The position numbers were made by a program, and so were the translations under genes. A stretch of DNA of 64,000 nt from Vibrio rhizosphaerae (lineage in GTDB: Bacteria > Pseudomonadota > Gammaproteobacteria > Enterobacterales > Vibrionaceae), in the NCBI RefSeq assembly GCF_024347095.1, contig NZ_AP024903.1, forward strand, positions 2,914,001 to 2,978,000, read 5' to 3'. Each line of letters begins with the position of its first letter. Positions within the stretch are counted from its first letter, which is position 1. The notes below the pieces were generated by a model. That model was not told where the DNA came from, ran no database searches, and saw nothing but the letters and a program-made list of their open reading frames with translations. Below, piece after piece: positions 28,381 through 38,611 of this stretch.

Positions 28381-28803
28381 ATGTCCAAGACAATCATGGC
28401 CTTTGATTATGGCACCAAGAGTATCGGCAGCGCGATCGGTCAGGAAATTACCGGTACGGCTTCTCCTTTGAAGGCATTTCCGGCCAAAGATGGCATTCCG
28501 AGATGGGAAGATATCGAAAAGCAGATTGAGGAATGGAAGCCGGACCTGATCATCGTCGGCTTACCGACGGATTTACACGGCAAAGACTTAGCCACCATAA
28601 CCCCGCGAGCCAAAAAATTTGCCAATCGCCTGCATGGCCGTTTCGGTGTACCGGTTGAGCTGCATGACGAACGTTTATCTACCACCGAAGCGCGCAGTAC
28701 TCTCTTTGAGCACGGTGGTTTTCGGGCCTTGAAGAAAGGCAATATTGACTGTCAGTCAGCCGTGATCATTCTGGAAAGTTGGTTTGAAGCACAGTGGGGG
28801 TGA
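28381..28803 (+). CDS. ruvX: Putative pre-16S rRNA nuclease, RuvX/YqgF
   Basis: From ATG 28381, preceded by GGAGTAA, the product is 140 residues. The RNase H-like fold shows [15 protein letters not shown] with the first catalytic Asp, VGLPTD, and the [12 protein letters not shown] block. Known as YqgF, it trims the 5' end of 16S rRNA precursor. The neighbour order yqgE-yqgF is conserved. Confidence 0.95.
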   Translation: MSKTIMAFDYGTKSIGSAIGQEITGTASPLKAFPAKDGIPRWEDIEKQIEEWKPDLIIVGLPTDLHGKDLATITPRAKKFANRLHGRFGVPVELHDERLSTTEARSTLFEHGGFRALKKGNIDCQSAVIILESWFEAQWG

Positions 28804-28839
28804 ATATTTCCTCCACCGTACCGTCCTGATTTTCCGACC

Positions 28840-29841
28840 TTAATCCACGTTTGGCACAATACGGCCGAGCTGTAATAGTCGCTGACGATCTTGCATCATT
28901 GTTCTCATTCCCCGCCCCGCTCCCGCTTGCATCACTGACTCAATCTGAGGCAGTCGGTTTTCCCGAATTAAATTTCGCACCGCCGAGGTCGCAATCAAAA
29001 CTTCATAACAACCGACCCGGCCACCACCGACCTGAGGTAATAATCGTTGGGCAATGATCGCTTGCAGCGACTCGGCGAGTACCATTCGGACTCGGTTTTG
29101 CTCATCCGCCGGGAAAACATCAATGATTCGGTCAATCGATTGAGCAGCACTACGGGTATGCAGTGTCGCCAGAACCAAGTGCCCGGTTTCCGCTGCGGTC
29201 AGCGCTAACCGAATGGTTTCCGGGTCCCGTAATTCACCGATCAACAATACATCCGGATCGGCTCTCAGTGCCGCCCGCAATGCTTCAGCAAAAGAGCCAC
29301 TGTCACGCCCGATCTCCCTGTGATGCACTAAAGATTGCCGGGAGTGATGGATAAATTCCACTGGATCTTCAATCGTCATAATATGCTTGGTATCCCGACG
29401 GTTGATGGCATCCACCATCGCAGCCAAGGTCGTTGATTTGCCGGAGCCGGTTGCCCCGGTCACCAGTACCAGCCCCTGACGATAACGGCACATCTCGCTA
29501 ACAATATCCGGTGTAGCGAGAGATTGCAGCGTCGGAATGTCACTCGGAATATAGCGCATCACCGCAGCATACCCACGGCTTTGCACAAAGCGGTTTACCC
29601 GGAAGCGGCCATGCTCACTCTGATAACACCAGTCTACTTCCAGGGTGCATCGGGACTGTTCCTGCTGCGCCTCGGTCATCATTGATTCCGTCAAAGACAG
29701 AACCATTTGACTGGATAAATTTTCACATTCCAACTTTCTCAACTCGCCATCTATCCGTAACATAGGCGGATGGCTGGCAGAAAGATGTAGATCAGAAGCG
29801 TTATGTTTTACACTAAGAGCCAACAATGTTGAGATATCCAT
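28840..29841 (-). CDS. pilT: PilT/YggR-type retraction ATPase
   Basis: The product is 333 residues of the type IV pilus retraction ATPase family. It has the N-terminal KHNASDLHLSASHPPMLRIDG, Walker A TGATGSGKSTT, the Asp and Walker B boxes around LLIGELRDPETIRLAL, and the AVRNLIRE motif near the end. It is somewhat diverged from pilus-type PilT. It is convergent with ruvX and divergent from yggS. In Vibrio cholerae a pilU gene sits beside pilT; none is visible here. Confidence 0.85.
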   Translation of the reverse strand: MDISTLLALSVKHNASDLHLSASHPPMLRIDGELRKLECENLSSQMVLSLTESMMTEAQQEQSRCTLEVDWCYQSEHGRFRVNRFVQSRGYAAVMRYIPSDIPTLQSLATPDIVSEMCRYRQGLVLVTGATGSGKSTTLAAMVDAINRRDTKHIMTIEDPVEFIHHSRQSLVHHREIGRDSGSFAEALRAALRADPDVLLIGELRDPETIRLALTAAETGHLVLATLHTRSAAQSIDRIIDVFPADEQNRVRMVLAESLQAIIAQRLLPQVGGGRVGCYEVLIATSAVRNLIRENRLPQIESVMQAGAGRGMRTMMQDRQRLLQLGRIVPNVD

Positions 29842-29971
29842 GGGTTGATTCAGTCACTCTGTTTTTCATCGGGAAAATTCATCGTGTTAGCATTTATCCG
29901 CGGGCGGTGTTTTGCTGACCATGAACGGTTTACAATGAACCTTTTACAACTATCTGTTTAGACAAATAATT

Positions 29972-30679
29972 ATGAGTACGATTGCACAAAACATTCAACA
30001 TATCATGTCAGACATCGAGCAGGTTCAAAAAAAATGTGAACGTACTCGAGACTCTGTCCTGTTGCTGGCAGTCAGCAAAACCAAACCCGTCGAGGCGATC
30101 GCTGAAGCGATTCAAGCCGGACAACTTGCTTTCGGTGAAAACTATGTGCAGGAAGGTGTCGAAAAAGTACAGTATTTCAACCAGAATGCACCAGATACCC
30201 CTTTAGAATGGCACTTTATCGGCCCGATACAGTCCAATAAGACGCGTCTGGTTGCAGAGCACTTTGCATGGGTTCATACCATTGATCGAGAGAAAATTGC
30301 ACAACGTCTCAACGATCAACGCCCCGCCGGAATGCCACCGCTTCAAGTGCTGATTCAGGTCAATACCAGCGGCGAAGACTCAAAGTCGGGCGCCGGCGAG
30401 CAAGAGATTTTTCAACTGGCAGCATTGATTTCTGCACTGCCCAACCTCACGTTAAGAGGATTAATGTCGATTCCGGAAAATGTGCCGGACTATGACGCTC
30501 AACTGGCCGCGTTTCAACAATTGGCCGCCCTGAAAATAAAACTACAAGAAATCTATCCCGAAGTGGATACGCTTTCCATGGGAATGAGTGGAGATATGGA
30601 CGCTGCGATTGCAGCAGGTAGTACCATCGTCAGAATCGGAACCGCCATTTTTGGTGCCCGAGATTATTCAAACAACTGA
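29972..30679 (+). CDS. yggS: YggS-family pyridoxal phosphate homeostasis protein
   Basis: The product is 235 residues. It binds pyridoxal phosphate on the Lys in LLLAVSKTKP and keeps cofactor and amino-acid pools balanced. The blocks FGENYVQE, WHFIGPIQSNK and LSMGMSGDMDAAI are typical. It is followed after 26 bp by proC, as in other gammaproteobacteria. Confidence 0.95.
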   Translation: MSTIAQNIQHIMSDIEQVQKKCERTRDSVLLLAVSKTKPVEAIAEAIQAGQLAFGENYVQEGVEKVQYFNQNAPDTPLEWHFIGPIQSNKTRLVAEHFAWVHTIDREKIAQRLNDQRPAGMPPLQVLIQVNTSGEDSKSGAGEQEIFQLAALISALPNLTLRGLMSIPENVPDYDAQLAAFQQLAALKIKLQEIYPEVDTLSMGMSGDMDAAIAAGSTIVRIGTAIFGARDYSNN

Positions 30680-30705
30680 CGCCAAACAACTAAGGGAAAC
30701 GATCT

Positions 30706-31527
30706 ATGGAACAAAGAAAGATTGCCTTCATCGGTGCCGGAAATATGGCAAAAGCAATCATTGCAGGAGTAGTCGGTAGCGGCTATCCCGCCACACAAAT
30801 CACAGCGACAGCCCCGACAGACCGGCATTTGTTACCACTGGCGAACGATTATGGTATTCGGACATCACACGATAACCATCAAGCCGTCCAGCAAGCCGAT
30901 GTGGTTGTCCTTGCTGTAAAACCACAATTGATGGCTGATGTTTGTCGCCACTTTCAGGATATCGACTGGTCCCAAAAACTAGTGATTTCTATTGCTGCCG
31001 GCATCACTTGTCAGCGTCTGAGCGAGATGCTCAATGCGTCAAATCTCAGTCTGATCCGCGTGATGCCCAATACACCATCTCTGATCAATCAAGGGATGAG
31101 CGGGTTATTTGCGACCGCATCCGTGACCGAGGCCGATCAAGCGTTTACGACCGCACTGTTTCAGTCCGTCGGAGAAGTCTGCTGGGTCAGTCAGGAATCA
31201 CAGATCAATGCGATTATTGCCGCTGCCGGTAGTGCGCCCGCCTATTTTTTCCTCTTCATGGAAGCGATGCAAAAAGAAGCAATTGCCCAAGGGTTTGATG
31301 CTGAAACGGCTCGTCTGTTGGTTCAGCAAAGTGCCGTTGGCGCGGCCGCTATCGTCAAAGCCAATCCGGATACAGATTTAACCACACTCAGAGAACAAGT
31401 CACTTCAAAAGGAGGAACCACAGCGGAAGCTATCCGTACTTTCAATGAACACGATCTTGCTGAAGTGGTTGCACAAGCAATGCAAGCTGCGGTAAAACGT
31501 GCCGAAGCGATGGAAAAACAATTTTAA
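30706..31527 (+). CDS. proC: Pyrroline-5-carboxylate reductase
   Basis: The product is 273 residues. It makes proline from pyrroline-5-carboxylate using NADPH. The nucleotide-binding start IAFIGAGNMAKAIIAG, the block VMPNTPSLINQGMSG and the C-terminal VTSKGGTTAEAI motif are present. The cluster yggS-proC-yggT-yggU is conserved. Confidence 0.96.
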   Translation: MEQRKIAFIGAGNMAKAIIAGVVGSGYPATQITATAPTDRHLLPLANDYGIRTSHDNHQAVQQADVVVLAVKPQLMADVCRHFQDIDWSQKLVISIAAGITCQRLSEMLNASNLSLIRVMPNTPSLINQGMSGLFATASVTEADQAFTTALFQSVGEVCWVSQESQINAIIAAAGSAPAYFFLFMEAMQKEAIAQGFDAETARLLVQQSAVGAAAIVKANPDTDLTTLREQVTSKGGTTAEAIRTFNEHDLAEVVAQAMQAAVKRAEAMEKQF

Positions 31528-31578
31528 TCATCATGACGGATAGACCAAGACGGCATATCCGCAAATTAAGGGCAACTT

Positions 31579-32136
31579 ATGAATTCAATGAGTTTTCTAA
31601 TCTCTACCCTGTTTGACCTGTACATCATGGTCGTGCTGATGCGTCTCTGGCTTCAGGCCGCCCGCGCAGATTTTTATAATCCGTTTTCTCAGTTTGTAGT
31701 GAAAGCGACTCAGCCGATCGTCGGCCCGCTGCGCCGTCTTATTCCGTCAATCGGCAGCATTGATTTGGCCACGGTATTATTTGCCTATGTTCTCTGTGTG
31801 CTGAAATTCACCATCCTCGTGATGCTCGCCTCCAGCGGTATGGCAGGATTCAGTAGCTACTTCTTATTCCTCGGTCTGCTTGCATTGCTCAAAGCCGCTG
31901 GCGGCTTGTTATTCTGGGTATTGTTGATTCGCGCGATTCTGAGCTGGGTCAGCCAAGGCCGAAGCCCGATTGAATATGTCTTCATTCAAATCACAGAACC
32001 CTTGCTGATGCCGGTCAGAAAAATTTTGCCGGATCTCGGGGGGATCGATCTGAGTGTGCTCGTGGTTTTCATTCTCTTGCAATTTATCAACATCATGGTC
32101 GGTGATTTCATCGGTCCGATCTGGCATCAGCTATAA
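31579..32136 (+). CDS. yggT: YggT-family membrane protein
   Basis: The product is 185 residues with two copies of the YggT unit, each with two membrane helices and an [25 protein letters not shown] or [20 protein letters not shown] segment. The family has been linked to osmotic stress and cell-division surroundings, but its function is not settled. Its stop codon overlaps the start of yggU. Confidence 0.92.
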   Translation: MNSMSFLISTLFDLYIMVVLMRLWLQAARADFYNPFSQFVVKATQPIVGPLRRLIPSIGSIDLATVLFAYVLCVLKFTILVMLASSGMAGFSSYFLFLGLLALLKAAGGLLFWVLLIRAILSWVSQGRSPIEYVFIQITEPLLMPVRKILPDLGGIDLSVLVVFILLQFINIMVGDFIGPIWHQL

Positions 32137-32423
32137 TGACTGCCGTCTGTCAGGAAGGCCCGGATATCGTTCTGAGACTATACATTCAGCCGAAAGCCAG
32201 CCGTGACAATATTGTCGGAATACATGGCGATGAACTCAAAATCGCCATTACAGCTCCGCCCGTCGATGGCAAAGCCAATGCCCACCTGATTAAGTTTTTA
32301 TCCAAGCAATTTAAAGTTGCCAAAAGTAGTATCGATATTGAAAAAGGTGAGTTGGGCAGACACAAACAAGTCCGAATCCACTCCCCTAACCAAATCCCTC
32401 AGACGATCCAGCCTTGGTTGTGA
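32136..32423 (+). CDS. yggU: YggU (DUF167) family protein
   Basis: The product is 95 residues. The motif [22 protein letters not shown] and the block [18 protein letters not shown] define the DUF167 family. Function unknown. It overlaps yggT by one base and ends the conserved cluster. Confidence 0.92.
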   Translation: MTAVCQEGPDIVLRLYIQPKASRDNIVGIHGDELKIAITAPPVDGKANAHLIKFLSKQFKVAKSSIDIEKGELGRHKQVRIHSPNQIPQTIQPWL

Positions 32424-32717
32424 TCGTTCTGAGTTGTGAGCCTTCTGAGCCCACGTCACATGTCTCATCATTAAATCGCATCACGTCAACCACAGTCAGC
32501 AAGAATGCTATCGATAACAATGCAATAAACAGTCGCGCAACAAACATTGGTGTAACAAACATTGGTGTAACAAACATTAGCGTAACAAAAAGTGGCCTAA
32601 CAAACAGATGCCATATGGTTCTGAACACATAAACAATTTGTTCGTATACGAACATAAGAGTACACTCCTCAAAGATAAGCAACCTTATTCACAGTAAATC
32701 TATGAGGTAATGACGTT
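32424..32717. other. Intergenic region with 15-bp tandem repeats
   Basis: The region between yggU and the ubiD-like gene has no convincing gene. Open frames on both strands come from the tandem repeats at 32539-32613. Confidence 0.4.
32539..32613 (+). repeat. Five 15-bp tandem repeat units
   Basis: Two identical units AACAAACATTGGTGT (32539-32553, 32554-32568) are followed by three progressively diverged ones (32569-32613). The period is a multiple of three, so a five-residue repeat (TNIGV) would be encoded if the region were translated. No CRISPR-type spacing exists. Confidence 0.7.
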
Positions 32718-34184
32718 ATGCAACGTATGAAAGACCTTCGTCAATATATTGAAAAACTGGAACAACTCGGGGATATCCGCCACATTGATACGGCCGTCGA
32801 TCCCCATCTCGAAATGGCTGCCATAACACGACGTGGCTACGATCTTCATGCCCCCGCCCCGTTATTCAGTCATATTCTCGGCACCGATAAAGGGATGAGA
32901 GCGATGGGCGCACCGGCAGCAATCAGCGCCATTGCGGATAAACCGGCGGCACGGGTCGCCCTCTCGGTCGGATTGCCTGAAGATGCATCGTGGCAAGCCA
33001 TTGTCGAATGTCTGGCAGCATCGACCACCGCAGAACGCATTCCTCCCAAGATCGTCGCAACCGCCCCCTGCAAACAGAATATTTTGCATGGCGCAGATGC
33101 CAGCCTCGATCGCTTCCCGATCCCATACCTTCATGAAGGTGACGGCGGCCCTTACTGTAATACCTGGGGTACCATTGTCGCACGCACACCGGATGGCAAA
33201 TGGACCAACTGGTCAATTGCCAGAATTCAGAAACTAGACGCCCATCGTATGACCGGGCTGATCATGCTGCCGCAACATATTGCCTGTGTCTGGGAAGAGT
33301 GGCGTAAAATTGGCAAACCGATGCCTTACGCATTGGTACAAGGGTGCGAACCGGCCCTGCCCATCGTTTCATCGATGCCACTCGACGATTATGAAAATGA
33401 AAGTGACTACCTCGGCGGCCACTTTGGCGAGGCGATTGAGGTCGTGCGTTGTGAAACCATTGATCTGGAAGTCCCGGCAAGTGCCGAAATTGTCATTGAA
33501 GGACATATTTCTATCGAGCGAGAAAGTGAAGAAGGACCATTTGGCGAATATCCGGGTTATGTGGTTACCGAAACCAGTATGCAACCCATCTATCATGTTG
33601 AATGCATTACTTACCGCGATGGTGCCATCTGGCCATTCGTCCCGGAAGGCCGTCCGATTGACGAGTTCCATACCGCTGTCGGCGTCGCAATGAGTGCAGA
33701 AGCGCTTTCCATGCTACGTGAAGCCGAGTTACCGGTCACCACGGTCTGGTCACCGCTGGAAACTGCCAATCACTGGTTATTTGTCACCGTCCCGGCAGAC
33801 TGGCGCGACAAACTGCCCGGCGTCAGTAGTCAAGACTTCGCGCATCAGATCGCGCAACAAATCTGGCAAACCAAGTATGGCGCAACCTGTCCGATTATTT
33901 ATGTGCTGGATGATGATATTGACCCGACCAATCCGGCCGACTACCTGTGGGCACTTCCGACGCGAACCCATCCAACCAAACGCTGTGTTATCGATCATGG
34001 TCCGATTCTGCCGCTTTTGGCTTGTTATACCGATGAAGAGTGCCGGAATCATACCGCAGATCGCGTGGTCCACGACTGCCTGCAACCGGCACCGAACCAC
34101 GGACGACTGCGGCACAGTTCTTTTGAGGGCGCTTATCCGCAAGAGATTCAGGCGCGGGTCATTGAATTATGGGATCAATATTGA
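32718..34184 (+). CDS. UbiD-family decarboxylase
   Basis: The product is 488 residues of the prenylated-FMN-dependent decarboxylase family. Visible features are the N-terminal DLRQYIEKLEQLGDIRHID, the cofactor region NWSIARIQ, and the catalytic EGPFGEYPGY block with two glutamates. It is not close to E. coli UbiD at the N-terminus and resembles the family members that act on aromatic or heterocyclic acids, so the substrate is open. No UbiX-type gene that makes the cofactor is next to it. GAGG precedes the ATG. Confidence 0.8.
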   Translation: MQRMKDLRQYIEKLEQLGDIRHIDTAVDPHLEMAAITRRGYDLHAPAPLFSHILGTDKGMRAMGAPAAISAIADKPAARVALSVGLPEDASWQAIVECLAASTTAERIPPKIVATAPCKQNILHGADASLDRFPIPYLHEGDGGPYCNTWGTIVARTPDGKWTNWSIARIQKLDAHRMTGLIMLPQHIACVWEEWRKIGKPMPYALVQGCEPALPIVSSMPLDDYENESDYLGGHFGEAIEVVRCETIDLEVPASAEIVIEGHISIERESEEGPFGEYPGYVVTETSMQPIYHVECITYRDGAIWPFVPEGRPIDEFHTAVGVAMSAEALSMLREAELPVTTVWSPLETANHWLFVTVPADWRDKLPGVSSQDFAHQIAQQIWQTKYGATCPIIYVLDDDIDPTNPADYLWALPTRTHPTKRCVIDHGPILPLLACYTDEECRNHTADRVVHDCLQPAPNHGRLRHSSFEGAYPQEIQARVIELWDQY

Positions 34185-34305
34185 ATGATGGGATCAATCG
34201 TGAATGATGCCGTCAATAGAGCAACGGTGCAGCACTGACTGAAATAGATTTGTTTATTGATCCATGATGTCGTGTATTCTGCAGGGCCTTGATCGCCCAC
34301 TTGAT

Positions 34306-35454
34306 TCAGCGACCAAGCGCCTTGTCAGTGTTCCCGGAATTCAGGCATGGAAAAGAAGCAGCGTGAAAACCGTCATCTCTGTATGTCTGGGCAATCGCCT
34401 TAAATTGTTGCTCAATGGCCAGAAAAGCCGCCACAATGGCGGGTTCAAAATGCGTCCCGCTCCCTTTTTTGATAATGCTGACAGCTTTCTCATGAGAAAA
34501 TGCCGGCTTATAAACCCGTTCAGAAATCAGAGCATCATACACATCAGCGAGAGCCATCAAACGGGCACTCAGTGGAATCTCATATTCCTTCAATCCCTGC
34601 GGATAACCACTACCATCCCATTTTTCCTGATGGCTCATCGCGATCTCTTTGGCACATTTGAGAAAATCGGATTCGAAATCAAGCGCGGACTCTACCGAAG
34701 CAATCACGTTCCGCCCGATCTCAGTATGTTTTTTCATGATCTCAAATTCATCCTCCGTCAGTTTGTCAGACTTCAGAAGAATTGCATCCGGGATTCCCAC
34801 TTTCCCGATATCATGTAAAGGGGCTGACCGGAACAAATTCTCGATCGTTTCCGGGGTTAACTGCGCCAGATAGAGCCCCTGCCGGACAAGTTCTTCCGCC
34901 AGATGTCTCATATAATGTTGGGTCCGGCGGATATGATTGCCGGTTTCGTTATCGCGGGTTTCGGCCAGTGAGGCCATCGCTTCTATCGTCGCATTCTGCA
35001 AACTTTCCAAATGACGAGTTCGCTCCCGAACCCGGGCCTCCAGCATCTGATTTTGGTTCTCAAGCTCGGACATTGCCTGATTCAGACGTAAATGCGTATG
35101 TACTCTGGCCAGTAGAATCGGTGGACTGATCGGCTTGAGAATATAGTCCACCGCACCAGCATCAAACCCGCGCTGCTCGTCTTCTATTTGCGATTTTGCC
35201 GTCAGAAAAATCACCGGAATTGTCTGTGTTCGTGGATCCGCTCTCAGACGGCGGCACACTTCATAACCATCCATTTCCGGCATCATGATATCGAGCAACA
35301 CGATATCCGGAAGATGTTTCTGACACACTTTTATTGCCTGATCCCCCCGGGTTGTGATCAGAACATGAAAATAGGGCTTTAAAACTTCGCCTAACAGCGC
35401 ACGATTCTCGGCATTGTCATCAACAATTAATACAGTATCTCGTTCGTCATCCAT
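34306..35454 (-). CDS. Response regulator with HD-GYP domain
   Basis: The product is 382 residues. Residues 1-125 are a receiver domain: acidic DD in LIVDDN, phospho-acceptor D in VLLDIMMPEMDG, and K in YILKPIS. A coiled-coil linker leads to an HD-GYP domain with HDIGKVGIPD and HQEKWDGSGYPQG. HD-GYP enzymes hydrolyse cyclic-di-GMP. The gene is the last of the stressosome operon and overlaps the hybrid kinase gene by 8 bp, so it is the likely output of the pathway. Confidence 0.9.
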   Translation of the reverse strand: MDDERDTVLIVDDNAENRALLGEVLKPYFHVLITTRGDQAIKVCQKHLPDIVLLDIMMPEMDGYEVCRRLRADPRTQTIPVIFLTAKSQIEDEQRGFDAGAVDYILKPISPPILLARVHTHLRLNQAMSELENQNQMLEARVRERTRHLESLQNATIEAMASLAETRDNETGNHIRRTQHYMRHLAEELVRQGLYLAQLTPETIENLFRSAPLHDIGKVGIPDAILLKSDKLTEDEFEIMKKHTEIGRNVIASVESALDFESDFLKCAKEIAMSHQEKWDGSGYPQGLKEYEIPLSARLMALADVYDALISERVYKPAFSHEKAVSIIKKGSGTHFEPAIVAAFLAIEQQFKAIAQTYRDDGFHAASFPCLNSGNTDKALGR

Positions 35455-38400
35455 GCTCTTCCCCTGTCACCATCGAAAGATCGAGTGGATAAGTACTGAC
35501 TGCTTTTCTGAGTGCATCACTTGCTGCTTCAAAATCGCAGTCATGAATAAACTGACAACAGGCGTCAAATGACGCAGATGTGAATACGCTCTTGAGCAAC
35601 AGATAGTGCTCATCAAGATACTCAACAGCATAACTATCGTATGCTTCTAACAAAGATGCCAACTGATGAATGACATGAATATGCTCTTGTGTCAGCGTAT
35701 TATCCTGCTGCGCAGCGGGCTCCGGACGTTTAAGTGTCTGACATAATGCGGGAACCAATTGTGCGATATGTTTTTCAGCTTCACGCAATATGGCTGCCAG
35801 TGCTGCATCTCCTTTTTCATCCTTAATGATCACTTCAATCCGGGCTGCAATATCGGAAAGCCGCATCAGTCCGAGATTCGCCGCTGAACCTTTCAAGGTA
35901 TGTGCCATCAGCACCGCTTGCGACAAATCACCTTGCGCTAACGCATCTTGAATCCGCGGTACGATATCGTGTTCTTTATCGATCAACTGAGAGAGCAACC
36001 GCTGATAAAGCTGCTCATTACCAGCCAATCTCATAAGCCCATTACGGTAATCCAAAAAAGAGAGTTCATTTAACTGAGGCGGCGGAGACTGAACGAAAGT
36101 GAGTGACGTCGTCGGAGTTTGCTCCCGGGGTAAATCAGCAACTGCTGGTACTTCCTCCCGACACCATTTCTGAATGGTACTTAACAGAACACTCGGATCA
36201 ATCGGTTTAGAAATATGATCATTCATCCCCAAACTAAAGCAGCGCTCCCGCTCTTCAACCATCGCGTGCGCAGTCATTGCAATCAGCGGAATATCGTCAT
36301 AGACCGGATTACGACGAATATGCTCACTGGCTTCATAGCCGTCCATTTCCGGCATCTGGAGATCCATAAAAATCACATCAAATCCGGCAGAATCCTCCAG
36401 AGACTGCGCCAACAACTGAAGCGCTTCCCGACCATGATTGGCAACCACCACATCCATTCCCCAGCCTTCCATCAGCTCCAGTGCAATCTGTTGGTTGATT
36501 TCATTATCTTCGACCAATAACACCCGAATCCCGGTGAGATCATCCTGAGAACGGGCAAAACGATCGACGGTTGAACGATGCGATAAACGTTCTGAAGGCC
36601 CAAACAGATTCACCAGTAAATCAAACAGTTTCGATTGTCCCACCGGCTTAGCCAGATAACCGGACAATTGCAGTTCCTCGCTCACATGCGCAAGTTCATC
36701 TTTATCATAGGCAGTCACCATGACAACATAAGGTTGATGCTCTGGCGGCACAGTCTGACGAATCTTACGACAAGTCTCGATCCCATCCATATCCGGCATA
36801 TTCCAGTCCATCAACACAAGGTTGATCGGCTTTCCTTCGGCCACCGATGCATCGATTTGTGCCAGCGCGTCATCCGCATGACTTACCAAGAGCGGTTTAT
36901 GCGGCAACACATCGAGCATATCGCCCATGACCATCAAGGCATGTTCATTGTCATCAACCACCAGCGCCCGGATATCATCCAAAGCATTGGGTAACCCTTC
37001 TGAGATTGTCTGAGCCCCCCGCTCTGCTTTCAGCCAGACATCAAACGTAAAATGGCTGCCTTGACCGGGCTCACTTTCAACCCGAATACTACCGCCCATT
37101 AACTCAACCAGACGCTGACAGATAGACAACCCCAATCCTGTACCGCCATATTTGCGGGTCGTACTGCCGTCTGCCTGAGTAAATGCCGTAAATAATTGTT
37201 CAACCTGCTCGGCTCCCATCCCAATCCCTGTATCCGAAACGATGAACTCCAACTGAATTTTCTCCCCTTGTCGTTTCACCTCTCTCACAGCAACTGAAAT
37301 CTCCCCTTGCTCGGTAAATTTCACCGCATTATTGACCAGATTAATAATGACCTGTCCCAGACGCAGGGGATCACCACACAGTTTTTTCGGCAACCCTCTC
37401 GGTACGGAAAACAGGAGTTCAAGCCCTTTATCAAAGGCCTTCTGACCATTAATGATGGATACATTGTGAAAAATATCATCCAGTTCAAAACTGACATGCT
37501 CAATGGTCAGCTTACCGGCTTCAATTTTACTGAAATCGAGAATGTCATTGATGATTCCCAATAACAGTGATGCGGAATTATGAATTTTAGACAGATAATC
37601 ATGTTGTTTTGCCGTCAAATCCGTCTTCAACGCTAAATGAGACATACCGATAATGGCATTCATCGGGGTTCTGATTTCATGGCTCATATTAGCCAGAAAC
37701 ATCGATTTAACCTTCAGCGCCTCTTCTGCCTTTTCCCGCGCTTCATACAACTCGTTTTCGACAATTTTACGCGCAGAAACATCGCGTAAAAATAAAGCCC
37801 CCTGACAACGGTCATCAAGCGTAAAAATCGTCATCCCTAAATCCACCGGGATCATCACCCCGGATTGGGTATATGTTTCAACCTCAAAAAATTCGCCATA
37901 GACCTTGGGTTGGTCTTGCATCGTTATCGGCGGCCGCAAAACCGCTGCCAGTATCTCTGGCATTACCATTTTCAGCAATTGGGTACAATGCTGACCTAAG
38001 ACATCCTGACTTCGATATTGATAGATCGCTTCGGCCGTTTGATTCCAGAGCAGAATTTTTCCCTGCTCATCAACGATCACTACGCTCGATGGTGCACCAT
38101 CCACGATGGTCCGGGCAAAGGCTTCACTGTCACGTAAATCCTGCGTCTGTCGGGCAATTTCCTGCTCCAGTCCAATCTGATGTTGTGCCAGCTGCTGGTT
38201 TTTATACTGCAGTTCACTCATCAGCTCATCACGACTCTTCTCTCGTAATTGAACGACCAGTTGCTCAAATTCAAATTCTGTCGGCTGATAATTGGCAACA
38301 CATGGAACCACCCAGCTGATTGACTGCCGGTTTTGTTCAAGATTCAGACCGGGAATTGTAAATGTTCTGGGTTCAGCCCCTTCCGGGATCAAACACCTCA

Positions 38401-38611
38401 CCATGACGTGCTCTTGCTGAACAATGAAATCAACCGAGCACTCACCGAAAGATGCAAGTATCTGCCGTACAAAATCAGCACTCATCAGCATGAAATAATC
38501 CTGCTGATCAGCACTAAACCGGTAACAACGGAAGATAGCCTGAAACTTTCGCCGCATCGCCAGTTTACTGACATTGTCGTTATAGAGAGAGCATCGGATC
38601 GGTTCATTCAT
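35447..38611 (-). CDS. Hybrid sensor histidine kinase
   Basis: The product is 1,054 residues. Order: an unassigned N-terminal region (1-140), a PAS domain (about 165-280), the histidine phosphotransfer helix with MSHEIRTPMNAIIG, a catalytic ATPase domain with DTGIGMG and GGTGLGLSI, a divergent first receiver (LVLMDWNMPDMDG), a second receiver (VIFMDLQMPEMDG) and a C-terminal HPt domain (MAHTLKGSAANLG). It passes phosphate through the HPt to a separate regulator, most likely the HD-GYP protein encoded next. It overlaps the rsbX gene by 4 bp, so stressosome and two-component genes are co-transcribed. Confidence 0.92.
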   Translation of the reverse strand: MNEPIRCSLYNDNVSKLAMRRKFQAIFRCYRFSADQQDYFMLMSADFVRQILASFGECSVDFIVQQEHVMVRCLIPEGAEPRTFTIPGLNLEQNRQSISWVVPCVANYQPTEFEFEQLVVQLREKSRDELMSELQYKNQQLAQHQIGLEQEIARQTQDLRDSEAFARTIVDGAPSSVVIVDEQGKILLWNQTAEAIYQYRSQDVLGQHCTQLLKMVMPEILAAVLRPPITMQDQPKVYGEFFEVETYTQSGVMIPVDLGMTIFTLDDRCQGALFLRDVSARKIVENELYEAREKAEEALKVKSMFLANMSHEIRTPMNAIIGMSHLALKTDLTAKQHDYLSKIHNSASLLLGIINDILDFSKIEAGKLTIEHVSFELDDIFHNVSIINGQKAFDKGLELLFSVPRGLPKKLCGDPLRLGQVIINLVNNAVKFTEQGEISVAVREVKRQGEKIQLEFIVSDTGIGMGAEQVEQLFTAFTQADGSTTRKYGGTGLGLSICQRLVELMGGSIRVESEPGQGSHFTFDVWLKAERGAQTISEGLPNALDDIRALVVDDNEHALMVMGDMLDVLPHKPLLVSHADDALAQIDASVAEGKPINLVLMDWNMPDMDGIETCRKIRQTVPPEHQPYVVMVTAYDKDELAHVSEELQLSGYLAKPVGQSKLFDLLVNLFGPSERLSHRSTVDRFARSQDDLTGIRVLLVEDNEINQQIALELMEGWGMDVVVANHGREALQLLAQSLEDSAGFDVIFMDLQMPEMDGYEASEHIRRNPVYDDIPLIAMTAHAMVEERERCFSLGMNDHISKPIDPSVLLSTIQKWCREEVPAVADLPREQTPTTSLTFVQSPPPQLNELSFLDYRNGLMRLAGNEQLYQRLLSQLIDKEHDIVPRIQDALAQGDLSQAVLMAHTLKGSAANLGLMRLSDIAARIEVIIKDEKGDAALAAILREAEKHIAQLVPALCQTLKRPEPAAQQDNTLTQEHIHVIHQLASLLEAYDSYAVEYLDEHYLLLKSVFTSASFDACCQFIHDCDFEAASDALRKAVSTYPLDLSMVTGEEHG

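Noticed and set aside
32539..32613. Possible CRISPR array
   Set aside because: Units are contiguous 15-mers with no spacers and no cas genes are present.
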